DNA of 9,037 nt from Bacillota bacterium (GTDB taxonomy: Bacteria > Bacillota > Limnochordia > Darwinibacteriales > Darwinibacteriaceae): NCBI GenBank assembly GCA_012799115.1, contig JAAZLY010000228.1, positions 1-9,037 of the forward strand, written 5' to 3'. A program made the position numbers and the translations under genes. The first letter of the stretch is position 1. Each line of letters begins with the position of its first letter. Shown here in pieces: positions 1 through 7,617 of the stretch. The notes beneath the pieces were generated by a model. That model made no database searches. It worked only from the letters and a program-made list of their open reading frames with translations, and was not told the origin of the DNA.

Positions 1-67
1 GTCTAGTGGCCTAGGACATCGCCCTCTCACGGCGAAGACAGGGGTTCAAATCCCCTTGGGGGTACCA
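1..67 (+). tRNA. tRNA-Glu (anticodon CUC), 5' end outside window
   Basis: The 3' part of a glutamate tRNA is visible: D-arm sequence GTCTAGTGGCCTAGGACA, an anticodon stem CGCC/GGCG closing the loop CTCTCAC (anticodon CTC), a T-arm GGGG-TTCAAAT-CCCC, the 3' acceptor strand TGGGGGT, discriminator A and an encoded CCA ending at 67. The first bases (5' acceptor strand and about two more) lie before the window. The D-arm and anticodon arm closely resemble bacterial tRNA-Glu. A C34 glutamate tRNA reads GAG only, so it is normally accompanied by a UUC isoacceptor elsewhere. Confidence 0.93.
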
Positions 68-75
68 ATTAGACA

Positions 76-107
76 AAAAAAGAGTTCAGCTGAGGCTGAA
101 CTCTTTT
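76..107 (+). terminator. Hairpin terminator after tRNA-Glu
   Basis: A perfect stem AAAAGAGTTCAGC / GCTGAACTCTTTT encloses a TGAG loop directly after the tRNA. The T-run on the plus strand is only four bases (TTTTG). Read on the minus strand the same hairpin is followed by seven T, so it would terminate better in that direction. It probably ends the tRNA transcript. It also separates the tRNA from the flavin protein gene at 158. Confidence 0.75.
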
Positions 108-142
108 GCATAAGAAGCCCTCTTTTCACTCATATTATTGAC

Positions 143-150
143 AAGGAGGG
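143..150 (+). promoter_or_regulatory. Ribosome binding site that fixes the GTG start at 158
   Basis: AAGGAGGG lies seven bases before GTG 158. The in-frame ATG at 56 would start inside the tRNA and has no such site. The ATG at 154 is in a different frame and only three bases from the site. GTG 158 also puts a typical N-terminal membrane anchor at the start of the protein. Confidence 0.85.
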
Positions 151-157
151 ACGATGC

Positions 158-976
158 GTGAACAGGACAGTGGGAATAGTGATTTTGCTCTTGGTCGTGC
201 TAGGAATAGCCATGTATATTAATGCTCAGCGTAAGGAGGGACCCGGTTGGCAAGATGGAACATACGTCGGTCGGTCCAGCCCCGATGAGCGGGGGTACTT
301 CGGTGAGATTGAGTTGATGGTCAAAGATGGGAAGATCACTGAGGCCAACTACGAAGAGATGGATCAGCAAGGAAAGATGAAAGACGAGAATTACCCCTAT
401 CAACTTGGGCCCCAGTCACATGATGAGTTTGAACAGCGTCTTGTCAAGGCGCAAGATCCAGATGGCGTTGACAACATAAGTGGGGCTACGCAGACTCATG
501 ATCGTTTTGTTGAAGCTAGTAGGGATGCCCTACGAAAGGCTGAAGCGGGGGATCAATCCAGACCGCCAGCAATCCAGCCGATCCAACCACAGATGCCGAG
601 CACGCCCCAAGACGATGCGAACATGGAGGCAGAATGGAAAGACGGCACCTATACTGCTAAAACGGATACGGATGAACATGGCTACTATGGAGAAATCGAA
701 CTGGTCATTCGAGATGCTCGGATCGCAGAAGTGACATACGACGAGAAGGATCAAGAAGGCAACCCGAAGGGTGAGAATTATCCCTATCCCCTCGGCCCTG
801 AGTCGGAAGATCGGTACGAAGAGCAGCTGATAGAGATGCAGGATCCAGAAAAAGTTGACAATATAACAGGCGCGACGCAAACTTGGGAGCGGTTCAAGAA
901 GACTGCGAAAGACGCATTGGAACAAGCCCAGAGTGCCAGTCGACCCCCAACGGATTTGCAGAATCAGGTTCCCTGA
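158..976 (+). CDS. Membrane-anchored protein with two tandem FMN-binding (PplA-like) domains
   Basis: Protein of 272 residues starting at GTG. Residues 5-21 form one hydrophobic helix with an Arg before it and RK after it, so the rest should lie outside the membrane; there is no lipobox cysteine. Two repeats follow (31-128 and 160-257), joined by a Pro-rich linker (about 130-158). Each opens with W-x-DGTY, has a GEIEL strand and ends in DNISGATQT or DNITGATQT. This resembles the FMN-binding domain family (PF04205), in which ApbE/FmnB-type transferases attach FMN to Thr of an (S/T)GAT motif; candidate acceptors are Thr111 and Thr240. By family analogy with Listeria PplA, which carries two flavins, it may be an extracytoplasmic electron carrier. 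That role is inferred: no ApbE, NADH dehydrogenase or quinone gene is in the window. The gene seems to stand alone, ending at the terminator from 987. No convincing promoter was seen between the tRNA and the ribosome binding site. Confidence 0.82.
   Translation: MNRTVGIVILLLVVLGIAMYINAQRKEGPGWQDGTYVGRSSPDERGYFGEIELMVKDGKITEANYEEMDQQGKMKDENYPYQLGPQSHDEFEQRLVKAQDPDGVDNISGATQTHDRFVEASRDALRKAEAGDQSRPPAIQPIQPQMPSTPQDDANMEAEWKDGTYTAKTDTDEHGYYGEIELVIRDARIAEVTYDEKDQEGNPKGENYPYPLGPESEDRYEEQLIEMQDPEKVDNITGATQTWERFKKTAKDALEQAQSASRPPTDLQNQVP
248..928 (+). repeat. Internal duplication: two FMN-binding units
   Basis: The units cover 248-541 (residues 31-128) and 635-928 (residues 160-257). They align without any gap, with a constant offset of 129 residues, and by hand count about 53 of 98 residues are identical. 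Conserved blocks include DGTY, GEIEL, ENYPY, LGP, QDP, VDNI and GATQT. The pattern points to duplication within the gene followed by divergence; the linker between the units is unrelated and Pro/Gln-rich. Confidence 0.85.
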
Positions 977-986
977 GACAACATGA

Positions 987-1027
987 AAGAAGGTGCAATT
1001 CTCCAGATGGAGTTTGCACCTTCTTCT
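987..1027. terminator. Bidirectional terminator between convergent genes
   Basis: An 11-bp perfect stem, AGAAGGTGCAA at 988-998 with TTGCACCTTCT at 1014-1024, lies between the stop of the flavin protein gene (976) and the stop of the minus-strand AraC-type gene (1039). The plus-strand side continues TTCTCT and the minus-strand side continues TTCATG, both modest T-rich tails. Its position between two converging genes supports use in both directions. Confidence 0.75.
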
Positions 1028-1038
1028 CTGATCCGGTA

Positions 1039-1962
1039 TTAATGTTCATTCATTCGCTTAACAGGCAACATCTCGATATAACCTCGCCAGCCTTGTGGTT
1101 CCAGTTGCATTCGAGGGGCCATGTCTGTGGCGTATTGATAGCCATAAACCTCGGGGTTGAAGGACTTGATGCGTTCCATGCAGGCGCTAACCGCCTCTCC
1201 GTAGTTCTCGTCCTTATAGGGTTCCCCCTGGAACACGATATACTGGCAGGGGACGAGGTCGATGACGTCAAAGCCCTCTGGTAATGGGCCGGTGTAATTT
1301 GCTGGAACCTCTACGCCATGGGCGTATGTCCCTGTTCCTGGAGGACACATGCCCTCAGGCAACCACACTCCGACAGGTTCGTACAAAGCCTCCTTAATCT
1401 CAGAGAGAACATCCCAGGCCGCTGAGGCGTTGTTCTTGCCACAACCGATCTCCTCGGCGTAGGAAAAATAGTCATCGGCTCCTTTGCTTCGCTTTAGGAT
1501 AAATCGGCGGGCAGGACGATCGATGATCTGCGTGAAAATGACTGTTGTCTTGCTCATGTTCGATACCTCCGCATGCAATTTGGAGCGGTCGAGATAATGG
1601 AAAGGGATCTGCCAGCCTTCTGGTGCAGGGCGGGTAGCGTACTTCTTTGGAGAAATCCCGAACCCGTTGACAAAGGCTCTTGTGAAACCCTCATGGCTAT
1701 CAAAGACGAAGTCCAACGAAACGTCGACAACCTTGTGCCTGCCTGAACGAAGGAGGTGAGCAGAGGCTGTCAACCTCTCGCGCCGGAGATATTCAAAGGG
1801 AGACAGGCCTGTTTCTCCCTTGAACATCCTTGCCGCGTGGTATTGGGAGTAGCCTGCGGCTTTGGCCAAGTCCTGAGCGGTGATGGGTTCCTGCAGATGA
1901 GCAGCAATGTACTCCTTCATTCTCATTACGGCTGCCAAGCTGTCGTTGTGCCTATTGTCCAT
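1039..1962 (-). CDS. AraC-family transcriptional regulator with C-terminal GyrI-like ligand-binding domain
   Basis: Predicted cytoplasmic DNA-binding regulator of 307 residues, in the Rob-like order: N-terminal AraC/XylS DNA-binding domain (about 8-110) and C-terminal GyrI-like effector domain (about 132-300). The first helix-turn-helix spans ITAQDLAKAAGYSQYHAARM; the second includes VVDVSLDFVFDSHEGFTRAF and is followed by the family signature GISPKKY. The effector half begins at MSKTTVIFTQIIDRPARR and ends with WRGYIEMLPV, as in GyrI-like small-molecule-binding domains; the ligand cannot be told from sequence. The open frame extends to 2097, but that extension overlaps the upstream gene. The ATG at 1962 has a GAGGGTGA ribosome binding site (1968-1975) and gives the normal AraC N-terminus. 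The gene starts 67 bases after the EAL gene with no terminator between, so co-transcription is plausible; a weak TATATT -10-like site in the gap lacks a good -35. Family members often control multidrug or stress genes; targets here are unknown. Confidence 0.9.
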   Translation of the reverse strand: MDNRHNDSLAAVMRMKEYIAAHLQEPITAQDLAKAAGYSQYHAARMFKGETGLSPFEYLRRERLTASAHLLRSGRHKVVDVSLDFVFDSHEGFTRAFVNGFGISPKKYATRPAPEGWQIPFHYLDRSKLHAEVSNMSKTTVIFTQIIDRPARRFILKRSKGADDYFSYAEEIGCGKNNASAAWDVLSEIKEALYEPVGVWLPEGMCPPGTGTYAHGVEVPANYTGPLPEGFDVIDLVPCQYIVFQGEPYKDENYGEAVSACMERIKSFNPEVYGYQYATDMAPRMQLEPQGWRGYIEMLPVKRMNEH

Positions 1963-2029
1963 TGATCTCACCCTCTTGATCACAAATATACGAGGTATCG
2001 GACGGAGATTCTTGACCTCAATTGCTTTC

Positions 2030-4534
2030 TTATCTTGCTGCTTGACTCCTCTTCCAATTGTGACGCTCCAAGAAGTCAAGAGCTGCTTGTTCATCAAGGG
2101 GCTTACTGATTAAGTATCCTTGAATCTTGTCGCACCCATGGAGCTTCAGGTACTCTAATTGCCTTTGGTGCTCTACGCCTTCGGCCACTACCTGGTGTCC
2201 AAGTTTGTGGGCAATGGAGATAATATCGCTCGTGATTGTCTGACTGTCCTCAAGGAACATCAGTCTGTCGATAAAGGATTTGTCGATCTTAAGGCAATCA
2301 ACATTCAACTCTCTCTCTCGGGATAAAGAAGAGTAGCCTGTTCCAAAGTCGTCGATGGAGCTTCGTATTCCATGCTCCCGAAGCTGACCTAGAATACGAT
2401 TGATCTCAGGAAATTTCGATGAAAACGCGGACTCAGTAAGTTCCAGCACAATATGTTCGGGATCGACGTCCATACTCGTGATGGTGTGGAGCAGATTGTC
2501 AACGAATCCTTTACTCAGGAGTTGAATTACAGAGACATTGATGGACACAGTCACAGCATGTCCCGCCAGCTTCAACTTCCGCATGAACTTGCAGGCCTTT
2601 CTGGCAATGATCTCACCGATGGGTGCGATGTGCTTTGTTTTTTCAATGATGGGTATAAACTCCAAGGGGGAGATCAACCCTAGCCGTTCGCTTTTGTATC
2701 GGGATAGGGCTTCAAAGGCGCAAATCCGATTCTCCCTTAGATCAAGAATTGGCTGAAACTGTAGGAACAAGCGTTCTTCGTGCTTGCCAATGGCCAGCTC
2801 CGACAGATCATGTTGTAGGATTTCTCGACGAAATATCCTGTTTTCAAGCTCTTGATCGTAAAAGCAGACATGGTTCTCTCCATGGCCAGAAAGCAAGGCT
2901 TCTTCAGACGTAATCAAGAGTTTCTTTACTAGTAGTTCCACATCATGTCGATTGTGCTCAGCGATCTCGACGACTCCGAGACCTATATTGATTCGGTCAA
3001 CGGTGAGAAGTGGCGCTAGGGCACCTGAAATCCCATCACAGAATTCGAGCAAGTCCTGTGAGTCCTTGTATCCCTTCACGTAGAAGGCAAAACGATACTC
3101 ATATGTACTAAAAACTAAGCACTCTTCCTCACATAGGGTGCTTAATACATTAGCAATCTTTCTTACGAGCTCTTGGCCATATTGGAAGCCATACGTAATA
3201 CTTAATGAGTGTATGGCACTGAGGTCCATACTGATTAATGCTGCCTTTTTTGTCAGCGGCACCTTGCTGTCTTTGTTAAGCAGCGTCTCCAGATAGCGAA
3301 GGTTATGCAGATCGGTCCAGGAGTCATGATCATTGTGGTAACGAAGCTGATCCTCCATGTGTTTTCGCTCCGATATGTCGATGATGATTCCTTCAAGGGC
3401 TTCCACTTCGCCTGCATCGTTGTAAATGCCCTGGCCAATCTCAAACACCCATTTGCGGACACCTGTGGCCGTTGTAATTTCATACTCCCGCCTAAATGGC
3501 ACTCTAGCAGCGATAACCTCTGCCCATTGTTCCCAGAGAGACTCTCTATATTCTGGTGTAATAACTTCGTTGAAGGACATTTCCTTGTTCCCAATCAGGG
3601 CTTCTGGAGCATAACCAGTTAACTCAAAACACCCAGATGAGACAAATTGCATTGTCCAATCCCGGTCATAGTTACATCTGTAGGCCATTCCCTGGAGATG
3701 TGAGAGTAGGACAGATTTGCTGCGCTCGCTCTCCAAAAGCTTCTTTTCTATGTTTTTGCTCTCTGTAACGTCGCGAGCTAGGATTACATGATGCAAGGGA
3801 TGTTGTGGCGAAGGGGCCAGTGAGGTTACGATGACGTGCACCCAGACATCTGATCCATCGGGTTTGATAAACCGCTTGTCCATGGTGTAGCTATCGATTT
3901 CACCAGAGAGGAGTCGCTCATAGTTTCTTTGCTCTTCTGCCAAGTCGTCGGCGTGGGTGATTGCAGCCCAACCCAGTCGGAGTAACTCATCCCTGGTTCG
4001 TCCCGTGATTTCTTCAAAGGCGGGGTTGATGTCCACGTACTTCCTCAGATTGATAGGAGTGGGGTCCTTGTCAAAATAGGCGGCGATACCAACGGCCACC
4101 TTGTCAAAAAGTGTTTCTAGTGCCATCGCCTGCTTTTCTACACGGTGCTCAAGGGAGCTTAGGGTCTGGAGTAGCTCAATATGTACCTCTATCCTTGCTC
4201 TTAACGAAGCCATATGAATGGGTTTGCGTATGTAGTCGATTGCACCGAGCTTAAGACCTTGGATTTCATTCTCGATTTCATCGTAGTTCGTGAGGATGAT
4301 GGTACGTGGTCTTTTGAATTGCCCGTCACCCCCAAATGCCTGCAAAACTTCGAATCCGTTCATGAGTGGCATATTTAAATCGAGGATCATCAGATCGAAG
4401 TCCTTGGCCTGAAGCAATTGCATGGCTTCAGAGCCATCGCAAGCCGTGTGGACATCATAGTCACTCAACATGTTTTGGATAATTAGGCGGTCGGATGCCG
4501 AATCGTCGACGACTAGGATTCTTGTTGTCATCAT
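2030..4534 (-). CDS. Response regulator c-di-GMP phosphodiesterase (REC-PAS-PAS-degenerate GGDEF-EAL)
   Basis: Cytoplasmic protein of 834 residues. The receiver domain (about 4-122) has acidic pair D10/D11, phospho-acceptor D52 in ILDLNMP, T82 and K104-P105. Two PAS domains follow (about 140-260, ending RDVTESK, and 270-392, ending IDISERK). The GGDEF-type domain (about 397-565) has YEYRF in place of GGDEF, so cyclase activity is unlikely; it may be structural or bind GTP. The EAL domain (about 575-825) keeps expected catalytic residues: E608 in EAL, N666, E698/E701 in ELTES, D728-D729 in DDFGTGYSS, K749 in LKID, E785/E788 in AEGVE and Q805 in QGY. It should hydrolyse c-di-GMP to pGpG, controlled by receiver phosphorylation. 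AGGAGGTG (4537-4544) precedes ATG 4534 and a second ATG at 4531; the second is better spaced, so the protein may begin one residue later. It begins 35 bases after the hybrid kinase gene, its likely phosphodonor and operon partner. Confidence 0.93.
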   Translation of the reverse strand: MMTTRILVVDDSASDRLIIQNMLSDYDVHTACDGSEAMQLLQAKDFDLMILDLNMPLMNGFEVLQAFGGDGQFKRPRTIILTNYDEIENEIQGLKLGAIDYIRKPIHMASLRARIEVHIELLQTLSSLEHRVEKQAMALETLFDKVAVGIAAYFDKDPTPINLRKYVDINPAFEEITGRTRDELLRLGWAAITHADDLAEEQRNYERLLSGEIDSYTMDKRFIKPDGSDVWVHVIVTSLAPSPQHPLHHVILARDVTESKNIEKKLLESERSKSVLLSHLQGMAYRCNYDRDWTMQFVSSGCFELTGYAPEALIGNKEMSFNEVITPEYRESLWEQWAEVIAARVPFRREYEITTATGVRKWVFEIGQGIYNDAGEVEALEGIIIDISERKHMEDQLRYHNDHDSWTDLHNLRYLETLLNKDSKVPLTKKAALISMDLSAIHSLSITYGFQYGQELVRKIANVLSTLCEEECLVFSTYEYRFAFYVKGYKDSQDLLEFCDGISGALAPLLTVDRINIGLGVVEIAEHNRHDVELLVKKLLITSEEALLSGHGENHVCFYDQELENRIFRREILQHDLSELAIGKHEERLFLQFQPILDLRENRICAFEALSRYKSERLGLISPLEFIPIIEKTKHIAPIGEIIARKACKFMRKLKLAGHAVTVSINVSVIQLLSKGFVDNLLHTITSMDVDPEHIVLELTESAFSSKFPEINRILGQLREHGIRSSIDDFGTGYSSLSRERELNVDCLKIDKSFIDRLMFLEDSQTITSDIISIAHKLGHQVVAEGVEHQRQLEYLKLHGCDKIQGYLISKPLDEQAALDFLERHNWKRSQAAR

Positions 4535-4569
4535 GGCACCTCCTCTACTGTTCGTTCATCTAGTTGATC

Positions 4570-7434
4570 TTACGAGATTTCCCTTAATAGCTTTGTCATC
4601 ACTTCTGCAAAGTCCTTCGTGATCGTCAGAATTTCTTGCCTATGCTCATCGTAAAGAGCCTTCTGAAGTCTTATGGACAGTGCATACAAAGCCTCGGCGC
4701 CGATACTTCCAGAGCTACTCTTGGCCTTGTGCACAATCTGTCTGGCGTCGGTGTACCTTTCACTGACAACTGCCGAAAGGAGCTGGTTGGGAGTATCCTG
4801 GTTCTCCCGTAGATATTCCTGGAGTACCTGTTCGTACAGCTGTGCATTGTCGCCCATGTTCCTGAGGCCTGCGGTCCTATTGAGAATGTTTGATTCTTCG
4901 GCTTTTGCAGGCTTGTATGTCAAGATCAGATCTTTGACTGTCTGGAGAAAATGGGCAGGATCAAGGGGCTTACTGATGTAGTGGTAAATTCCGTTCTCGT
5001 CGCACCTTTCTTTTACTCCTTCAATGACATCTGCTGTCATCGCTACGATGGGTACATCGGAAGGCAGACGTCGAATGGCTCGCGCAGCGTCATAGCCGTT
5101 CATAATGGGCATGTGCAGATCCATCAAGACTAGGGAGATGTTCTCCTTTTCCTGCCTAAACAGCTCCACGCCCTCCTGGCCATTGGAAGCCAAAAGCACG
5201 TTGATGCCGATCTGCTCGAGAAGAGATTTCGAGATGAGTTGGTTGGTCTGATTGTCTTCAACAACCAAGACATTGTAGGTCTTCTCTAGTGGCATTGGAG
5301 TGCCCTCTTCCGCTTCCGAGACCTGAGCGAAACGCACGGCCCTTAGGCGGAATATATCGCAAATTCCGTTGAGTAGGACCGACAGAATGATTGGCTTGCC
5401 AATGCCCAGGGCAATGTCGCGCTGACTGAGTTCTTCAAAGAGGTCTCCTCGGGTCATGGGGAGGAGCATAAGGAACTCAGGCTTCGGTATGATGTTCTCA
5501 TTCTTCCTTATTGCTTCGATAAACTCGAAACCTCCTTCGGTGGGGGTTTCATAGTCGATGATGAGCAAATCGAAGGGCTTGCCGAGTTGGTCTTGACCTC
5601 TCTCCAGCATGGAAAGTGCCACTGCTGGGGAGGTAGTTAGTTCGCATTGCATGCCAAAGGACCTAAGGTAGCGTTCAATCAGGTTTATACTGGTATCGGT
5701 TTTCTCCAACACTAGCGTTCGAAGGTCCCTAAAGGGATGCTCCGCTAGTGTCTCGGTGTAGTCTTCCTGCTGTTTCTTATCTAGAGGTAAGGACAAATGG
5801 ACGATAAAGGTTGACTCTTGCCCTGGAGTACTGAAGACCTGTATACTTCCGCCCATCATGTCCACGAGGCTTTTTACGATGGACAATCCTAGTCCCGAAC
5901 CACCAAAGCGTCTGTTGATCGTGCTATCACCTTGCACAAAGGGATCAAACAGCTTCTGTATCTGCTCCTCGTCCATTCCAATCCCCGTATCTTTGATCAT
6001 CATCGCCAGGTGATAGGTGTCTTCTTCTCTTGCGTGAAGTCCAATCTCAAGGGAGATTTCGCCTTCCGCGGTGAACTTGGCCGCATTGTTTAGTAGGTTG
6101 AGGAGGACTTGCTCAATTCGTTTGGCATCGCCGATAAACCAATTGGGTACCTGAGGGTCTTTTGCCACCTTAAAGCTGCTACCTTGTTCTTCAATTCTGT
6201 AAGACACAATACTGGCTACATTTTGAATAACTTGGTCGAGGCTGAACGAAGCCATTTCGAGCTCGATTTTCCCCACTTCTATTTTGGAGTAATCCAAAAT
6301 GTCGTCAACAATCCCCATCATGTTCGACGAGGCTTGGGTAATTCTCTCGGCATAAAGAGCCTGGGTCGTTGTGAGGTTGGTCTTTCTGAGGAGATACGCC
6401 ATTCCCGTAATGGCATTGAGAGGGGTTCGGAGTTCATGTGACATCCTCGCCACAAAACTAGACTTGAACTCGTTCGCTTCATCTGCCTCTTGCTTGGCCT
6501 TCTCTAGAGCCTCTTGAGTTCGCTTCCGCATCCTGATCTCTCTGCGAAGCAGTATAATCCAGTAAAAGGATACCGCTAGTACGAGAACTACCACAGACCC
6601 GATGAGGGCCAGAACACGAAGTAGCGGCCTGTAGTCCGTGCCCGTACTAGGACCAACCCATCGATTGTTGATTGCTAGTCGCTCATCGTCAGTCAGGAGG
6701 GCCAGTCCCTTGTTGATGATGCTGACCAGTTCGGGCAAGTCTCGGCGGACAGCGAAATGTATCGCTTGCTCCTGGTCCACCTCAAAGGCGAGGTATCTGA
6801 GGTTGGTCAGGGCATTCGAACGAATCAAGAAGTTTGTGGTAGCGAGATTCCCGACAAAGGCCTTTTCTGCATTCGTTGCCACCGCTGTTAGAGCGGCCTC
6901 GGCAGAGTCATATAGACTTAGGTTTATCTGGGGAAAGGACAGAAGGTAGCTGTGGTGTGAGCTGTTACGCTGTACGGCTACGCTGAGTCCCTGTAAATCG
7001 TCTATGCTCGATATTTCTGTATCTGTATCTCTTGTTACGATGACCCGTTTGAAAAAATAATAGGGTTCGGAGTACAGAAGGTGTTCCGCTCGCTCATCCG
7101 TCTTGCCGATTGCAGGTAAGGCATCAATCTCCCCGGTCAAAACTTTTTCATAAGCCTCTGCCCATGGAAGACCCAAGACAACTTCAAACTGGAGTCCTGT
7201 TCGGTCACTAATCAGGGATAGATAGTCTGCAGCAATTCCTGCATATCTACCCTGTTCGTTTACGAACTCAAAGGGAACAAAGTCAGGATCGATGCCAAGC
7301 TTGATCACTGGATGCTCAGCCATAAAGGCCCGCTCGTTCTCGGTGAGCTCAAGACCGCCTTCTGAAGCGAGAGAGGGGAAGACGCTTATCATCACAAATG
7401 CTAGAACTAGCAGGGAACAAAGGACCCTTTTCAT
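4570..7434 (-). CDS. BvgS/EvgS-like hybrid sensor histidine kinase with periplasmic-type solute-binding sensor, two receivers and HPt
   Basis: Membrane kinase of 954 residues. Signal peptide 1-23 (cleavage probably after PSLA); one extracytoplasmic solute-binding family 3 domain (about 38-262); one membrane helix (272-296); charged linker helix (298-328); HisKA with H333 in MSHELRTPLN; HATPase with N450, DTGIG 482-486 and GGSGLGLS. The first receiver-like domain (about 570-690) keeps acceptor-position D627 and K680-P681 but has E576-K577 in place of the acidic pair, so it is probably degenerate. The second (about 720-836) looks complete: E726-D727, D772 in LMDLHMP, T800, K822. A C-terminal HPt domain (about 855-950) has H902 in VHKAKSSSG. 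The likely relay is H333 to D772 to H902 to a separate receiver. BvgS has two sensor domains and a PAS domain; this has one and no PAS. Ligand is unknown; amino-acid-like molecules are common for this fold. AAGGAGGG (7440-7447) lies five bases before the ATG. It is the first gene of the minus-strand block. Confidence 0.94.
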   Translation of the reverse strand: MKRVLCSLLVLAFVMISVFPSLASEGGLELTENERAFMAEHPVIKLGIDPDFVPFEFVNEQGRYAGIAADYLSLISDRTGLQFEVVLGLPWAEAYEKVLTGEIDALPAIGKTDERAEHLLYSEPYYFFKRVIVTRDTDTEISSIDDLQGLSVAVQRNSSHHSYLLSFPQINLSLYDSAEAALTAVATNAEKAFVGNLATTNFLIRSNALTNLRYLAFEVDQEQAIHFAVRRDLPELVSIINKGLALLTDDERLAINNRWVGPSTGTDYRPLLRVLALIGSVVVLVLAVSFYWIILLRREIRMRKRTQEALEKAKQEADEANEFKSSFVARMSHELRTPLNAITGMAYLLRKTNLTTTQALYAERITQASSNMMGIVDDILDYSKIEVGKIELEMASFSLDQVIQNVASIVSYRIEEQGSSFKVAKDPQVPNWFIGDAKRIEQVLLNLLNNAAKFTAEGEISLEIGLHAREEDTYHLAMMIKDTGIGMDEEQIQKLFDPFVQGDSTINRRFGGSGLGLSIVKSLVDMMGGSIQVFSTPGQESTFIVHLSLPLDKKQQEDYTETLAEHPFRDLRTLVLEKTDTSINLIERYLRSFGMQCELTTSPAVALSMLERGQDQLGKPFDLLIIDYETPTEGGFEFIEAIRKNENIIPKPEFLMLLPMTRGDLFEELSQRDIALGIGKPIILSVLLNGICDIFRLRAVRFAQVSEAEEGTPMPLEKTYNVLVVEDNQTNQLISKSLLEQIGINVLLASNGQEGVELFRQEKENISLVLMDLHMPIMNGYDAARAIRRLPSDVPIVAMTADVIEGVKERCDENGIYHYISKPLDPAHFLQTVKDLILTYKPAKAEESNILNRTAGLRNMGDNAQLYEQVLQEYLRENQDTPNQLLSAVVSERYTDARQIVHKAKSSSGSIGAEALYALSIRLQKALYDEHRQEILTITKDFAEVMTKLLREIS

Positions 7435-7501
7435 CTGTACCCTCCTTTTTCAAAACAAAAGACGCATCAGGCGCAATAAAATAAACAACATGCTTAATAA
7501 T

Positions 7502-7530
7502 ATATTAACCTCTCTGCTGGTGCAAAGCAA
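7502..7530 (-). promoter_or_regulatory. Predicted sigma-70/A-type promoter for the hybrid kinase operon
   Basis: On the minus strand TTGCTT (7525-7530) and TAATAT (7502-7507) are separated by exactly 17 bases. It lies downstream of the tRNA-Ala terminator and about 68 bases before the kinase start codon, leaving a leader of roughly 60 bases that ends in the ribosome binding site. No operator repeat or riboswitch fold is evident in the leader. Confidence 0.6.
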
Positions 7531-7564
7531 CACAATTCGAGGAAGGGTGTTTGGGCGGACTAAT

Positions 7565-7603
7565 AAAAAAAGCACAGTTCCACCTGATCTAGCGGAAATG
7601 TGC
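7565..7603 (-). terminator. Rho-independent terminator of tRNA-Ala
   Basis: On the minus strand GCACATTTCCGC pairs with GTGGAACTGTGC (one mismatch, one G-T pair) around an 8-base loop, followed immediately by seven T. It starts 14 bases after the tRNA CCA end and insulates the kinase promoter from tRNA transcription. Confidence 0.85.
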
Positions 7604-7617
7604 CCTATGGTTATTCT

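Noticed and set aside
133..143. TATTAT and TTGACA-like strings before the flavin protein gene
   Set aside because: TTGACA overlaps the ribosome binding site and TATTAT has no -35 at a workable distance; a start there would remove the ribosome binding site from the transcript.
56..157. N-terminal extension of the flavin protein to an ATG at 56
   Set aside because: It begins inside tRNA-Glu, crosses the terminator hairpin and lacks a ribosome binding site; GTG 158 has a well-spaced AAGGAGGG and begins a normal membrane anchor.
530..925. Minus-strand open frame of 131 codons opposite the flavin protein gene
   Set aside because: It is a shadow of the plus-strand gene, with no recognisable domain or upstream ribosome binding site.
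1963..2029. TATATT-containing promoter for the AraC-type gene
   Set aside because: No -35 box lies at 16-18 bases; the nearest TTGAGG is 21 bases away, so it is not listed as a feature.
1963..2097. N-terminal extension of the AraC-type regulator
   Set aside because: It overlaps the end of the EAL gene, adds residues foreign to the family and bypasses the ATG at 1962 with its ribosome binding site.
7435..7560. Possible c-di-GMP riboswitch in the kinase leader
   Set aside because: None of the conserved GEMM-I landmarks could be found in the leader; only a promoter and a ribosome binding site are supported.
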